Shown piece after piece: positions 26,480 through 36,123 of a DNA stretch of 64,000 nt. The position numbers and the translations under genes are program-made. This DNA comes from Flavobacteriales bacterium. GTDB taxonomy: Bacteria; Bacteroidota; Bacteroidia; Flavobacteriales_F; PHOS-HE28. The stretch's first letter is position 1. Every line of letters begins with the position of its first letter. The DNA lies in the NCBI GenBank assembly GCA_016721005.1, contig JADKJM010000016.1, positions 434,001 through 498,000 on the forward strand, given 5' to 3'. The notes under the pieces were generated by a model that was not told the DNA's origin, did not search any database, and saw only the letters and a list, made by a program, of their open reading frames with translations.

Positions 26480-27825
26480 GTTCGAGTTACCGGCTCGAAG
26501 AGCGCATCAGAAAAGTGACCATCGTCAAAAGCCATATGTCCCTTCACAACCGTCCGCTCCACCACCCCATTCAACCTCCGCCCCACATACGGCGTGAGCT
26601 TGTGCCGGTGCTGCACATCCTCCTCCTTCACCACAACCTTCGCCTCCGGGTCCCAGATCACCAGGTCGGCATCGCAGCCGGGAGCAATGCGGCCTTTCGT
26701 CTTCAGCCCAAGGAAATCCGCCGGGTGCCCGCACAGCAACCGCGCAACATCCTCCAAGGAGAAGCCTCGTTCCTTCGCACCGGTCCAGAACGCAGGCAGC
26801 AGGAACTGCAAACCCGCGATGCCACCCCAAGCCTTCATGAAGTCGCCGCTCGCTTGCTCCTTGATGTCCGGCGGTGCGGGTGAATGATCGGTGGCCACTA
26901 AGTCGAGGGTGCCGTCCTTCAATGCTTCCCAGAGCAGTTCGTTATTGGCCCGTTCGCGGATCGGTGGTGCGCATTTGAACTCGGTGGCGCCATCGGGGAT
27001 CTCCTCCGCGCAGAACACGAGGTAGTGCGGACAGGTCTCGGCGGTGATGCGGACGCCGCGCCTTTTCGCGTCGCGGATCAAGGGCAATGCTTCAGCGGAA
27101 GAGACGTGTACGATGTGGACGTGGACATCGAATTCCGCGCTGAGGCGGATCATGAGAGCGATGGCGTCGTTCTCCCAGGCGCGGGGGCGGGAAGCGAGGT
27201 AGTTGGCGTAGCGGCGCGGATCCGTTACGGGTTGACGGGTTACGTGTTGCGCGTTCGCGTCCTCCAACTCGCAGTGTACCAAAAAGGTCGCATCATGCTT
27301 CTTCAGGATCGGCAGGGTCTTCCGGAGATCTGCTTCAGTAACGTTCGGGAACTCGTCGATGCCCGAGTGCGTGAGGAAGGCTTTGATGCCGAAGACGCCG
27401 GAACGAAGCAGTTCATCAAGGTCATCGATACTGCTCGGGATCACACCGCCGTAGAAGCCAACGTTGACGTGCAGTTTGCCTTTCGAGGCTTCGAGCTTCA
27501 GCTTCAACGCATGCGCTGTGGTGGTGACCGGGCTGGCGTTCAGCGGCATCTCGATCATGGTGGTGATACCTCCAGCCGCAGCGGCCTTCGTGGCGGTCTC
27601 GAAGCCTTCCCACTCCGTGCGGCCCGGCTCGTTGATGTGAACGTGCGCGTCGATCACACCCGGCGTAATCACGTTGTCGCCGACGCTTTCGAAGGAGACG
27701 CCTTCGCGTTCAACCTTACCGGGTAGCACCTCGGTGATCTTGCCATCGGCAATGATGAGTGTGGCTTCGACCACACCGCTGGGAAGGACCACACGTCTGC
27801 TATGGATCGCTACGCTCTCCATCAA
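26476..27825 (-). CDS. allB: Allantoinase
   Basis: A 449-residue amidohydrolase opening the hydantoin ring of allantoin to allantoate. Metal ligands of the binuclear site are visible: DAHVHINEPGRTEWEG, the carboxylated-Lys region near GVFGIKAFL, HCELED, HIVHVSS and ATDHSPAP. It is separated from puuD upstream by a 94-base spacer carrying an inverted repeat, and overlaps the barstar-like gene by 4 bases downstream. Confidence 0.95.
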   Translation of the reverse strand: MMESVAIHSRRVVLPSGVVEATLIIADGKITEVLPGKVEREGVSFESVGDNVITPGVIDAHVHINEPGRTEWEGFETATKAAAAGGITTMIEMPLNASPVTTTAHALKLKLEASKGKLHVNVGFYGGVIPSSIDDLDELLRSGVFGIKAFLTHSGIDEFPNVTEADLRKTLPILKKHDATFLVHCELEDANAQHVTRQPVTDPRRYANYLASRPRAWENDAIALMIRLSAEFDVHVHIVHVSSAEALPLIRDAKRRGVRITAETCPHYLVFCAEEIPDGATEFKCAPPIRERANNELLWEALKDGTLDLVATDHSPAPPDIKEQASGDFMKAWGGIAGLQFLLPAFWTGAKERGFSLEDVARLLCGHPADFLGLKTKGRIAPGCDADLVIWDPEAKVVVKEEDVQHRHKLTPYVGRRLNGVVERTVVKGHMAFDDGHFSDALFEPVTRT

Positions 27826-27838
27826 GACAAATGCGTTG

Positions 27839-27903
27839 AACCGCAGAGGGGCGGAGAACGCAGAGGGATCCGCATTCTCCGCGCCCTCTGCATCTCTGCG
27901 GTT
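27839..27903. repeat. Imperfect inverted repeat between allB and puuD
   Basis: AACCGCAGAGG...CGCAGAGGG on the left and CCCTCTGC...TCTCTGCGGTT on the right form a long hairpin with one arm shortened. Related in design to the ACCGCAAAGGAC repeats at 24199 and 24788. Confidence 0.55.
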
Positions 27904-27919
27904 AATATGAGTTCCGCGG

Positions 27920-29386
27920 TCATGGTGTCTTCGCTCCTTGAAGGATCCACCGCTTCAACACCGTCCGCTCCTCCTCCGTCATATTCGTCTTGTTGCCCAG
28001 TGGCATGGAGTGCGTGCGCACGGCGCGGGTCATGATCTTATCGGCCATGGCTTGGATCTGTTGCGGAGTATCGTACATCACGCCGTTCGGAGCATTGGGC
28101 CATTGATCGTCGGTGGGGTTGGCGCTGTGGCACTGTATACATCGGGCTTGGATCACGGCGTTGGCCTCTTCAAAGCTAGCGGGGATGGCAGCGTCTAGGG
28201 TGTCCTCGAAGGCAGGTGAGACCGCGATGCTGAGCACCACCAGCGCCAGTACGCTCACCACCAATACCCACGTCTGCTTGATGCCGCGTTCCAGCAGGTT
28301 CCAGTAGTGCTTGATGCCCATGCTGGCCACGGTGATCACCATCAGGACGATCCAATTGCCACTGTGCCCGAACGTGCTCGGGAAGTGGTTGCTGATCATG
28401 ATGAAGACCACCGGTAGCGTGAGGTAGTTGTTGTGCAAACTGCGCTGTCCGGCCTTCTTCCCAAGTGAAGCATCGAGCGGCTGACCGGTCTTCGCCGCGC
28501 GCACCAAAGCCTTCTGGCTGGGGATGATGGTGAAGAAGACGTTGCCCGCCATGATCGTCCCGAGCAGCGCACCCACATGGATGTACGCCGCCCGACCACT
28601 GAGCAGATGCGTGAGCGCGTAGGTGAGTGCGCCCAACACCAGCAGGCCCACCAGCGCGAAGAGATCCTGCCGCAGCACCAGTTTCGACCTGCTCATCAGG
28701 TCGTAGAACACCCAGCCCAGCACCATCGACCCGATGCCGATCGCCAGCGATGCCGAGGCCGAGAGTTCCGCGATGGCGGGATCGATCATGAACGAACGTG
28801 CATCGGCGTAGTACACGATGAACAGCAGCGACACGCCACTGAGCCAAGTGAAGTAGGCCTCGTACTTGAACCAGTGCAGGTGCTTCGGGATCTCCTTCGG
28901 CGCCACCTTGTACTTCTCCACGTAGTAGAAGCCGCCGCCGTGGATCGCCCAGAGGTTGCCGGCAAGCTCATCGCGCAAGCCCTCCGTGCGGTTCAGGTTG
29001 TTCTCCAGAAAGATGAAGTAGAACGAAGCCCCGATCCACATGATGCCGGCGATCACATGGGTCCAGCGCACTGCGAGGTTGAGCCACTCCATCGCGTAGC
29101 CGTACATCGGCGTGCCTTGGATCGCCACGTAGGCGAGGTAGCCACCGAAGAGCAGCAGGCCGAAGAACTTCATGGCTTGTCGGGAAGCGATGGCCGTGGA
29201 ACGCGCCTCCTCCAGGTCGAACCGCGTGGCGCCGGAAAATTCCTGCTTGTCGAAATGCTCTTGCAACGTCCGTGCGAGCCGCCGGGACCAGAGGAAACCG
29301 AAGAGCAAGAGCACGCACAGGAATGCCATGAAGGGCAGCGCAGGGCTGGCCATCAGTTTTTCGGTGAATGAGGACTCTACTTCCAT
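27920..29386 (-). CDS. puuD: Membrane urate oxidase PuuD with C-terminal cytochrome c
   Basis: About 488 residues. The N-terminal urate-oxidase domain has around eight transmembrane helices with conserved WTHVIAGIMWIGASFYFIFLEN and NLWAIHGGGFYYVEKYK. The C-terminal region is a cytochrome c with haem motif CIQCH and a distal Met in SMPLGNKTNMT. PuuD oxidises urate to 5-hydroxyisourate at the membrane and feeds electrons to the respiratory chain, replacing soluble uricase. The start is placed at MEVESSF; an upstream in-frame ATG (29407) is possible. It heads the allB-barstar-alc-uraD-uraH set. Confidence 0.93.
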   Translation of the reverse strand: MEVESSFTEKLMASPALPFMAFLCVLLLFGFLWSRRLARTLQEHFDKQEFSGATRFDLEEARSTAIASRQAMKFFGLLLFGGYLAYVAIQGTPMYGYAMEWLNLAVRWTHVIAGIMWIGASFYFIFLENNLNRTEGLRDELAGNLWAIHGGGFYYVEKYKVAPKEIPKHLHWFKYEAYFTWLSGVSLLFIVYYADARSFMIDPAIAELSASASLAIGIGSMVLGWVFYDLMSRSKLVLRQDLFALVGLLVLGALTYALTHLLSGRAAYIHVGALLGTIMAGNVFFTIIPSQKALVRAAKTGQPLDASLGKKAGQRSLHNNYLTLPVVFIMISNHFPSTFGHSGNWIVLMVITVASMGIKHYWNLLERGIKQTWVLVVSVLALVVLSIAVSPAFEDTLDAAIPASFEEANAVIQARCIQCHSANPTDDQWPNAPNGVMYDTPQQIQAMADKIMTRAVRTHSMPLGNKTNMTEEERTVLKRWILQGAKTP

Positions 29387-29638
29387 GGGTTGACGAAGAT
29401 GACCCATTCCGTCCCTACGCGCAGCGCAGGAGCAGGCCCGTACTTTGAACACCCCGACCGTGAACAGCCAGGGTGTCCTCTGTCATAGTGTGCTCGCTAT
29501 CCTGCGGACCGAAGGGTACACCCCGGACGATCTTATCGGATCCATCCGCCCATCGGCATGGTGATCAACAAGAGAACACCGGAGGAGATCGCCGCGAATT
29601 GCCGCAGAGATCATGAGCGTGCGTTACCTGAAATGACG
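29387..29638. other. Intergenic region between puuD and rplQ terminator
   Basis: About 250 bases. Short open frames here have no recognisable features and the longest is mostly the reverse of rplQ. It should carry the puuD promoter, but no convincing TAnnTTTG box was found on the minus strand. Confidence 0.4.
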
Positions 29639-29660
29639 AAGGACCCCTCGCGGAGCCCTT
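29639..29660 (-). terminator. Hairpin after rplQ, end of the ribosomal superoperon
   Basis: On the minus strand AAGGGCTCC and GGGGTCCTT pair over nine positions (two G-T wobbles) around the tetraloop GCGA. It begins 22 bases after the rplQ stop. There is no strong U-run behind it, so efficiency is uncertain. Confidence 0.5.
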
Positions 29661-29682
29661 CGATCGGATCGGTGTTCGGCGG

Positions 29683-30201
29683 TCACTCGCTCTTCGCTTC
29701 CTCCTCACCACCTTCGGCCGGAGCCTCTGGCTTCACTTCTTCAGGAGCAGCGTCCGCGGCCTTTGCTTTCGCACCACCGGTGCTGCGGCGACTGCGGCGC
29801 GTCTTCTTGGCTTCCGCACCAGCCTTCTCCTTCACGTAGATCGTGTTGAAGTCGACCAGTTCGATCATCGCCATTTCGGCAGCATCGCCCAAGCGGTTGC
29901 CCAACTTGATGATGCGCGTGTAGCCACCTGCGCGCTCGGCGATCTTCGGGGCCACATCGCGGAACAGGGATGCCGTGGCTTCCTTGTCCTGCAGGTGACT
30001 GAAGACCACACGACGGCTGTGCGTGCTGTCGGCCTTGCTCTTCGTGAGCAGTGGCTCCACGTAGGTGCGCAGAGCCTTGGCCTTCGCCAAGGTGGTCTCG
30101 ATGCGCTTGTGTTCGATCAGGGCCACCGCCAAGTTGCTCAGCAGGGCTCCACGATGGGCCTTCTTGCGACCTAGTGCGTTGTTCTTGTTTCCGTGTCTCA
30201 T
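29683..30201 (-). CDS. rplQ: 50S ribosomal protein L17
   Basis: 172 residues. The first 115 or so are a canonical L17 ([48 protein letters not shown]). The C-terminal 50 residues are a low-complexity Lys/Ala/Glu tail typical of Bacteroidota L17. The start at MRHG (30201) follows the universal N-terminus; upstream codons are leader. It is the last gene of the superoperon. Confidence 0.95.
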   Translation of the reverse strand: MRHGNKNNALGRKKAHRGALLSNLAVALIEHKRIETTLAKAKALRTYVEPLLTKSKADSTHSRRVVFSHLQDKEATASLFRDVAPKIAERAGGYTRIIKLGNRLGDAAEMAMIELVDFNTIYVKEKAGAEAKKTRRSRRSTGGAKAKAADAAPEEVKPEAPAEGGEEEAKSE

Positions 30202-30224
30202 GACTTTTTCCTCTGTGGTGTGCT

Positions 30225-30252
30225 GTACAGGGCGAGGCATGGCTCGCCCCTA
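30225..30252. repeat. GGGCG palindromic element, rpoA-rplQ spacer
   Basis: GGGCGAG (30230-30236) and CTCGCCC (30243-30249) with a six-base centre; GTAC lies just before and CTAC just after on the plus strand. It ends a few bases from the rpoA stop codon. Confidence 0.65.
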
Positions 30253-30254
30253 CA

Positions 30255-31247
30255 TCACTCCTTGTCCAGTTTGTACTTGCTCAGGTTCATCCCGAAGCTC
30301 AGGTTCTTGTTCTCCACAAGATCCTCCAGTTCGGTCAGGCTCTTCTTCCCGAAGTTGCGGAACTTCAAGAGGTCGTTCTTGTTGTAGGCCACTAGATCAC
30401 CGAGGGTCTCGATATCCGCAGCCTTCAAGCAGTTCAGTGCGCGCACGCTCAGGTCCATGTCGACCAACTTGGTCTTCAGCAACTGGCGCATGTGCAAGCT
30501 GTCCTCATCGAAGTGCTCCTCCTGTACGCGCTCCTCCACGTCAAGGGTGATGCGCTCATCGCTGAAGAGCATGAAGTGGTGGATCAGGATCTTGGCCGCT
30601 TCCTGCAGCGCGTTCTTCGGGCTGATGCTGCCGTCGGTCACGAGCTCGATGGTGAGCTTCTCGTAATCCGTTTTCTCCTCCACACGGGTGTTCTCCACCG
30701 TGTACTTCACGTTCTTGATCGGCGTGAAGATGCTGTCGATGTAGATGGTGCCGATCGGTGCGTTCTCCGCCTTGTTCTCATCAGCAGGAACGTAGCCACG
30801 GCCCTTGCCGATGGTGAGTTCGACGTGGAGCTTCACGTTGCTTTCCATGTGCGCGATCACCAATTCCGGGTTCAACACCTGGAATCCGGTGGTCTGCTTG
30901 CCGATGTCGGCGGCGGTGAAGTTGTCCTTCCCGTTGATGGTGATGCTCACCCTCTCAGTGCTGCTGTCATCGAGCTGGCGGCGGAAGCGCACCTGCTTCA
31001 GGTTGAGCACGATCTCGGTCATGTCCTCGATCACACCTTTGATGGTGCTGAACTCGTGGTCCACACCGTCGATACGGACAGCCGTGATGGCATGGCCTTC
31101 GAGGCTGCTGAGGAGGATTCGACGCAGGGAGTTACCGATGGTGATACCATAACCGGGCTCAAGCGGGCGGAATTCAAAAGTGCCGTGCTTGTCATCCGAT
31201 TCGATCATCGTGACCTTGTCCGGCCGCTGGAATTCGAGAATGGGCAT
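30255..31247 (-). CDS. rpoA: RNA polymerase alpha subunit
   Basis: 330 residues. The N-terminal dimerisation and assembly domain ([41 protein letters not shown]) is joined by an acidic linker to the C-terminal helix-hairpin-helix domain ([35 protein letters not shown]), which contacts promoters and activators. It follows rpsD, with a 108-base spacer. Confidence 0.98.
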   Translation of the reverse strand: MPILEFQRPDKVTMIESDDKHGTFEFRPLEPGYGITIGNSLRRILLSSLEGHAITAVRIDGVDHEFSTIKGVIEDMTEIVLNLKQVRFRRQLDDSSTERVSITINGKDNFTAADIGKQTTGFQVLNPELVIAHMESNVKLHVELTIGKGRGYVPADENKAENAPIGTIYIDSIFTPIKNVKYTVENTRVEEKTDYEKLTIELVTDGSISPKNALQEAAKILIHHFMLFSDERITLDVEERVQEEHFDEDSLHMRQLLKTKLVDMDLSVRALNCLKAADIETLGDLVAYNKNDLLKFRNFGKKSLTELEDLVENKNLSFGMNLSKYKLDKE

Positions 31248-31355
31248 GTTGTCTTGGGGTTGTTCGTTGAGTTCGTTGTCCGTTGTCAGTTCTCCTTCGC
31301 TTCCTTCCTTCGGTTCCGGCCGCCTGACAAGGGACGACCGACGATCCGTTAGCTC

Positions 31356-31961
31356 TTATTTGCTGTACAATTCCACGATGAGTTGCTCGCGGATGTTCTC
31401 CGGGATCTGCGCACGCTCCGGAAGGGCGATGAACTTGCCGGTGTAGTTGGTACCGTTCCAGTCCAGCCAATCGAAACGCTTGCTGTTCACATTCATGCTG
31501 TTCGTGATCACTTCCATAGAGCGGCTCTTCTCACGCACTGCGATGCTCTGGCCGGGACGCAGTGTGAAGCTCGGGATGTTCACCACCTGGCCATCCACCG
31601 TGATGTGGCCGTGGTTGACCAACTGCCGTGCACCACGACGCGTTGGGGCGATACCCAAGCGATACACCGTGTTGTCCAACCGTGCTTCGCATAGCTGGAG
31701 CAGCACTTCACCAGTGATCCCGCGCTTGCTCGAAGCGATGTGGTACATCTTCTCGAACTGGCGCTCGAGGATGCCATAGGTGTACTTGGCCTTCTGCTTC
31801 TCCTGCAACTGCACGGAGTATTCGCTCTCCTTCTTCCGGCGCTTGGTAGGGCCGTGCTGGCCGGGGCTGTGGGGCTTGCGCTCCATCCACTTGTCCGGTC
31901 CGAGGATCGCCTCCTTGAACTTCCGGGCGATGCGGGTCTTGGGTCCTGTATAACGTGCCAT
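31356..31961 (-). CDS. rpsD: 30S ribosomal protein S4
   Basis: 201 residues, one of the primary 16S rRNA binders. [17 protein letters not shown] at the start, an S4 RNA-binding domain with [27 protein letters not shown], and the terminal QLIVELYSK are diagnostic. The four-Cys zinc site of some S4 proteins is absent, as usual in this phylum. In many bacteria S4 feeds back on this operon; nothing here tests that. Confidence 0.97.
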   Translation of the reverse strand: MARYTGPKTRIARKFKEAILGPDKWMERKPHSPGQHGPTKRRKKESEYSVQLQEKQKAKYTYGILERQFEKMYHIASSKRGITGEVLLQLCEARLDNTVYRLGIAPTRRGARQLVNHGHITVDGQVVNIPSFTLRPGQSIAVREKSRSMEVITNSMNVNSKRFDWLDWNGTNYTGKFIALPERAQIPENIREQLIVELYSK

Positions 31962-32005
31962 TTTTCCTTTCTATTTGGGTGTCCTTCCATTTATGGACAC
32001 CAACA

Positions 32006-32024
32006 ACGGGGCGATAGCCCCTAC
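32006..32024. repeat. Short GGGGC...GCCCC palindrome, rpsK-rpsD spacer
   Basis: GGGGC (32008-32012) and GCCCC (32017-32021) around GATA, followed by TAC. Reads as a shortened copy of the 20-bp element. Confidence 0.5.
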
Positions 32025-32036
32025 GGGTTTCCGATC

Positions 32037-32450
32037 TTAAACGCGGCGCTTCTTCGGTGGGCGGCAGCCGTTGTGGGGCATGGGTGTGATATCGACGATC
32101 TCGGTCACCTCCACACCGCTGTTGTGCAGTGCGCGGATGGCGCTCTCGCGTCCACCACCGGGGCCCTTCACGAAGACCTTCACCTTGCGCAGACCCAGTT
32201 CGTGCGCCTCGCGAGCAGCTTCTTCAGCGCTCAACTGGCCCGCGTACGGGGTGTTCTTCTTGCTGCCACGGAAGCCGTTCTTGCCCGAAGAGGACCAACT
32301 GATCACCTCACCCTTGTTGTTGGTGAGACTGATGATCAAGTTGTTGAAGGTGGCGCGGATATGGGCTTGCCCAAAAGCCTCCACGACCACTTTCTTCTTC
32401 TTCTTCTTGCCAGCGGCGGCGCCGCCTTTGCCTTCTGATTGCTTTGCCAT
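32037..32450 (-). CDS. rpsK: 30S ribosomal protein S11
   Basis: 137 residues. It has a poly-Lys N-terminal extension ([17 protein letters not shown]), then the conserved platform protein: [58 protein letters not shown], and the end [18 protein letters not shown]. Confidence 0.97.
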   Translation of the reverse strand: MAKQSEGKGGAAAGKKKKKKVVVEAFGQAHIRATFNNLIISLTNNKGEVISWSSSGKNGFRGSKKNTPYAGQLSAEEAAREAHELGLRKVKVFVKGPGGGRESAIRALHNSGVEVTEIVDITPMPHNGCRPPKKRRV

Positions 32451-32464
32451 TGTCTGTTCAGTTG

Positions 32465-32490
32465 GGGTCCGCCCTACGGCGGACCCGTAC
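32465..32490. repeat. Palindromic element, rpsM-rpsK spacer
   Basis: Perfect 9-bp arms GGGTCCGCC (32465-32473) and GGCGGACCC (32478-32486) around CTAC, followed by GTAC. Same flank as the GGGCG family but with a different arm sequence. Confidence 0.65.
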
Positions 32491-32496
32491 GGTCAA

Positions 32497-32874
32497 TTAT
32501 TTCGTCGCCTTCTTCTTGTTGGCCACGGTCTTCCGCTTGCCCTTACGGGTACGGCTGTTCGTGCGTGTGCGCTGGCCGCGGACCGGCAACCCGCTACGGT
32601 GGCGCTGGCCACGGTAGCTGCCGATGTCCACCAGACGCTTGATGCTCAACTGCGTTTCGCTGCGAAGCGCGCCTTCCACCTTGACGTGTTCGTTGATGAA
32701 CTGGCGGATCTGCGCCTGCTCCTCATCGCTCCATTCATCCACCTTGGTGTCCGGATCAACGCCTGCCTTCTGGAGGATCTCCAGCGCGGTGCTGCGGCCA
32801 ATGCCGTAGATGTATGTGAGACCAATGCAACCTCGCTTGGTCTTGGGTAGATCGATACCTGCTATACGTGCCAT
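32497..32874 (-). CDS. rpsM: 30S ribosomal protein S13
   Basis: 125 residues. Helix-two-turn-helix region [30 protein letters not shown], then the basic tail [31 protein letters not shown] that reaches the P-site tRNA and the subunit bridge. Confidence 0.97.
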   Translation of the reverse strand: MARIAGIDLPKTKRGCIGLTYIYGIGRSTALEILQKAGVDPDTKVDEWSDEEQAQIRQFINEHVKVEGALRSETQLSIKRLVDIGSYRGQRHRSGLPVRGQRTRTNSRTRKGKRKTVANKKKATK

Positions 32875-32887
32875 GCTCGTGCGTTTA

Positions 32888-33004
32888 TCAGCCCTGACGC
32901 TGCTTGAACTTCGGGTTCTTCTTGTTGATGATGTACAGACGCCCTTTGCGACGGACGATCTTGCAGTCCGCTGAGCGTGGTTTGAGGGAAGTCCTGATCT
33001 TCAT
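32888..33004 (-). CDS. rpmJ: 50S ribosomal protein L36
   Basis: A 38-residue protein translated as [21 protein letters not shown] followed by [17 protein letters not shown]. This is the bacterial L36 pattern, but only one of the usual zinc-ligand Cys residues (C14) remains, so it is the zinc-free form. Its place between infA and rpmJ's usual neighbour rpsM supports the call. Confidence 0.95.
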   Translation of the reverse strand: MKIRTSLKPRSADCKIVRRKGRLYIINKKNPKFKQRQG

Positions 33005-33018
33005 GATCTTCTGTGTTC

Positions 33019-33240
33019 TTAACTCTTGTACCGGAAGGTGATGCGCCCCTTGCTCAGATCGTACGGACTCATCTCCACTTTCACTTTGTCCCCTGGCAGG
33101 ATCCGGATGTAGTGCATCCGCATCTTGCCCGAGATGTGGGCGACGATCACGTGTCCGTTCTCAAGCTCCACGCGGAACATGGCATTGCTCAGCGCCTCTT
33201 TGATGACGCCGTCCTGCTCTATGGTCCCCGTCTTGCTCAT
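33019..33240 (-). CDS. infA: Translation initiation factor IF-1
   Basis: 73 residues, one S1-like OB fold: [55 protein letters not shown] then [10 protein letters not shown]. It binds the A site of the 30S subunit during initiation. Confidence 0.97.
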   Translation of the reverse strand: MSKTGTIEQDGVIKEALSNAMFRVELENGHVIVAHISGKMRMHYIRILPGDKVKVEMSPYDLSKGRITFRYKS

Positions 33241-33271
33241 TCCTTCCGTTGTCCTTCTTTCCTATTGTTCT

Positions 33272-33296
33272 GGGGCGTGACATGTCACGCCCTTAC
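33272..33296. repeat. Perfect palindromic element overlapping the map stop codon
   Basis: GGGCGTGACA (33273-33282) and TGTCACGCCC (33283-33292) are exact reverse complements; TTAC follows. The map stop codon (33285-33287) and its last codons lie within the element. Confidence 0.75.
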
Positions 33297-34091
33297 TACA
33301 TTCTCCTTCTTGTTCAGCACATCCTCGATGTAACTGAACGTTGACAAGACCTCTGCCCTACCGGGCTTTACCGCGACGTTGTGTTCGAAGTGCGCGCTCG
33401 GTTTCCCGTCGCGTGTCACCACCGTCCATCCGTCGCTCAGCTGTTTCACCTCCTTCACACCCATATTGATCATGGGTTCGATCGCCAGCACCATCCCTGT
33501 GCGCAGTTTCACGCCGTGCCCACGCCGCCCGTAATTGGGCACTTCGGGTGCTTCGTGCAACTTCCGGCCTAAACCGTGGCCCACCAGTTCGCGCACCACG
33601 CCGTAACCGTTGCTCTCGGCGTGTTGCTGGATCGCGAATCCGATATCGCCGGTGCGATTGCCTTCCACGGCTGCTTCGATCCCCTTCTCCAGGCACTCCT
33701 TCGTCACACTCAGCAAACGCATCACCGGTTCGGCCACCTCACCGATGGTGAAGGTGTATGCGCTATCGCCATAGAATCCGTTCATCAGCACACCGCAATC
33801 CACACTGGCCACGTCGCCGTCGCGCAGTGCCCGGTCGCCCGGTAGTCCGTGTACCACTTGCTCGTTCACACTGATCAACAGTGTGCTCGGACAGCCGTAC
33901 AGGCCTTTGAACCCGGGTACCGCTCCGTTGTCCCGGATGAACTCTTCCGCCAAGCGGTCCAGTTCAGCCGTGGTGACACCGGGTGCGATGTGCCTTGCTA
34001 CTTCAGCCAAGGTCTTCCCAACAAGCAAAGAACTCTCCTTCAACACCGCGATCTCGTCATCGCTCAGATCGACAAGGGGCTTCTTCCCCAT
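33285..34091 (-). CDS. map: Methionine aminopeptidase, type I
   Basis: A 268-residue pita-bread metalloprotease that removes the initiator Met. Metal ligands are seen in VASVDCGVLMNGFYGDSAYTF (two Asp), ELVGHGLGRKLHEAPEVPNYG (His), GMVLAIEPMI (Glu) and the C-terminal SAHFEHNVAV (Glu). The final residues VVRA and the stop are supplied by the palindromic element. It lies 3 bases after secY. Confidence 0.96.
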   Translation of the reverse strand: MGKKPLVDLSDDEIAVLKESSLLVGKTLAEVARHIAPGVTTAELDRLAEEFIRDNGAVPGFKGLYGCPSTLLISVNEQVVHGLPGDRALRDGDVASVDCGVLMNGFYGDSAYTFTIGEVAEPVMRLLSVTKECLEKGIEAAVEGNRTGDIGFAIQQHAESNGYGVVRELVGHGLGRKLHEAPEVPNYGRRGHGVKLRTGMVLAIEPMINMGVKEVKQLSDGWTVVTRDGKPSAHFEHNVAVKPGRAEVLSTFSYIEDVLNKKENVVRA

Positions 34092-34094
34092 GTC

Positions 34095-35420
34095 CTATCC
34101 GGCCATGCCGTACGCTGCTCCTCCACTGCGACCCTTGATGCGTCCGCTCTTCATCAGACCATCGTAGTGACGCATCAACAAGTGACTTTCGATCTGCTGC
34201 AATGTGTCCAACAACACACCCACCATGATCAACAACGATGTACCACCGAAGAACTGCGCGAAGCCCTGCTTGATCCCCGCCATGCCCGCGAAGGCCGGAA
34301 GGATCGCCACGATGCCGAGGAAGATGGCACCGGGCAGGGTGATGCGCGAGAGCAATTCATCGATGTGGCCAGCGGTATGCTTACCGGGTTTGATCCCGGG
34401 GATGAAGCCGCCATTGCGCTTCATGTCATCCGCCAATTGGTTCGGGTTCACGGTGATCGCCGTGTAGAAGTACGTGAACGCCACCACCATGAGGAAGAGC
34501 ATGATGTTGTAGCCGTACCCACTGCTGTTCGCGATGCTGATCAACCATTGTGGTGGCTGCTCGAAGGCCTGCGCCACATACATCGGGATCAGCACGATCG
34601 CCTGTGCGAAGATGATCGGCATCACACCGGCCGCGTTCACTTTCAGTGGGATGTAGTTCCGAACACCGCCGTATTGCTTGTTGCCTTGCACGCGCTTGGC
34701 GAACTGCACCGGGATCCGGCGCGTACCCTGCACCAGCAGGATGCAACCCGCGATGATGAGCACCCACAACACCACTTCAACAAGGAGCAGCACCAAGCCA
34801 CCACCACCGGGGCCCATGCGACCGACCACCTCTTGAGCGAAGCTCTGGGGCAGGCGGGCGATGATCCCGATCATGATGATCAGCGAGATACCGTTACCGA
34901 GCCCACGTTCGGTGATGCGCTCACCGAGCCACATCACGAACAAGGTGCTTGCGGTGAGGATCACCACGCTGGCAGGTACCCACAGGGCGCCCGTACCACG
35001 CGCAGCCTCTTCGATCGTGGTGTAGATGTAACCGGGAGCTTGCGCTACGCAGATCAGGATGGTCAGGTAACGTGTCCATTGATTGATCTTGCGACGACCG
35101 CTCTCCTCCTTCTGTAGCTTTTGCACCGCAGGCACCGCCATACCTGCGAGCTGCAGGATGATGGATGCCGAGATGTACGGCATGATCCCCAGCGCGAAGA
35201 TGCTCGCACGGGTGAATGCACCACCGGTGAAGATGGAAAGGATCTCCGCGATACCGCCACCGCTCGTCGTCGGGTCGGTCATGCGCGCGCTATCAACACC
35301 CGGAAGGATGATGAAGCTGCCGATGCGGTAAACCAACAACAGGCCCAGCGTAATGAGGATGCGCGTACGCAACTCCTCGATGCGCCAGATGTTCTTGATC
35401 GTGTCGATCAGGTTCTTCAT
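34095..35420 (-). CDS. secY: Protein translocase subunit SecY
   Basis: 441 residues with ten predicted transmembrane segments; NIWRIEELRTRILITLGLLLVYRIG at the start, plug region near SIFTGGAFTRASIFALGIMPYISASI, and the conserved loop MKRNGGFIPGIKPGKHTAGHID. It forms the SecYEG channel used by all the signal-peptide proteins in this window. It overlaps rplO by 4 bases. Confidence 0.98.
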   Translation of the reverse strand: MKNLIDTIKNIWRIEELRTRILITLGLLLVYRIGSFIILPGVDSARMTDPTTSGGGIAEILSIFTGGAFTRASIFALGIMPYISASIILQLAGMAVPAVQKLQKEESGRRKINQWTRYLTILICVAQAPGYIYTTIEEAARGTGALWVPASVVILTASTLFVMWLGERITERGLGNGISLIIMIGIIARLPQSFAQEVVGRMGPGGGGLVLLLVEVVLWVLIIAGCILLVQGTRRIPVQFAKRVQGNKQYGGVRNYIPLKVNAAGVMPIIFAQAIVLIPMYVAQAFEQPPQWLISIANSSGYGYNIMLFLMVVAFTYFYTAITVNPNQLADDMKRNGGFIPGIKPGKHTAGHIDELLSRITLPGAIFLGIVAILPAFAGMAGIKQGFAQFFGGTSLLIMVGVLLDTLQQIESHLLMRHYDGLMKSGRIKGRSGGAAYGMAG

Positions 35421-35890
35421 GCCTCGGTCTTAGGAGCTATGGCCGCGATGATCTCCGTCCTTCCGCCTTTCGCTTCGATGGCGGCCTTTGCTGTTGCGCT
35501 GAATGCGTGCGCTGTGACCGAGATCGCCATTTTCAGTTCACCACGACCCAATACCTTCAACTTATCGTTGCGGGCGATGAGGCCGTTGGCGCGCAGGATC
35601 TGCGGATCGATCTCCTTCAGACCCTTCGCCTCGGCCAGAGTTTGCAGGGCATCCAGATTGATGCCCTTGAATTCCACGCGCGTCGGGTTGGTGAAACCGA
35701 ACTTGGGTAGGCGACGCACCAAAGGCATCTGACCGCCTTCGAAGCCACGCTTCCGGTTGTAACCGGTACCGGCCTTCTGGCCTTTGTGGCCTTTGCCGGA
35801 CGTGCCGCCTTTGCCGCTGCCTTGGCCGCGACCCATACGCTTGTTCTTCTTGGTGGCTCCTTCGGCCGGTTTCAGTCTGCTCAGGTCCAT
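35417..35890 (-). CDS. rplO: 50S ribosomal protein L15
   Basis: 157 residues: MDLSRLKPAEGATKKNKRMGRGQGSGKGGTSGKGHKGQKA gives the Gly/Lys-rich extended tail, followed by GQMPLVRRLPKFGFTNP and the globular C-terminus. The end overlaps secY (ATGA). Confidence 0.97.
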   Translation of the reverse strand: MDLSRLKPAEGATKKNKRMGRGQGSGKGGTSGKGHKGQKAGTGYNRKRGFEGGQMPLVRRLPKFGFTNPTRVEFKGINLDALQTLAEAKGLKEIDPQILRANGLIARNDKLKVLGRGELKMAISVTAHAFSATAKAAIEAKGGRTEIIAAIAPKTEA

Positions 35891-35910
35891 GGTCGTTCGC
35901 TCTTAAATGT

Positions 35911-36090
35911 TCAGGCCTGCTTCACGTTCACCAAATGCTCCACTTTCCGCACCATGCCGAGCACCTGCGGGCTACCCTCAACGGTCCTGGTCTTGCCGAT
36001 GCGTCCCAGGCCGAGTGCCTTCAGCGTCGCCTTTTGCCGCTGCGGACATTTGATCTGGCTGCTGGTCTGTGTGATGATGATCTTGCTCAT
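35911..36090 (-). CDS. rpmD: 50S ribosomal protein L30
   Basis: 59 residues, read directly from the sequence: MSKIIITQTSSQIKCPQRQK, then ATLKALGLGRIGKTRTVEG and a C-terminal MVRKVEHLVNV. This is a complete bacterial L30 in its standard slot between rpsE and rplO. Confidence 0.95.
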   Translation of the reverse strand: MSKIIITQTSSQIKCPQRQKATLKALGLGRIGKTRTVEGSPQVLGMVRKVEHLVNVKQA

Positions 36091-36123
36091 TGCGTTGTTG
36101 CCGATCGCTCGGCCTCGTTGTCG

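Noticed and set aside
29558..29839. 93-codon plus-strand ORF opposite rplQ
   Set aside because: Its second half is antisense to the rplQ tail, giving a low-complexity Ser/Ala sequence; nothing supports it as a gene.
33849..35117. 422-codon open frame on the plus strand
   Set aside because: Antisense to map and secY, His/Asp-rich, no motifs.
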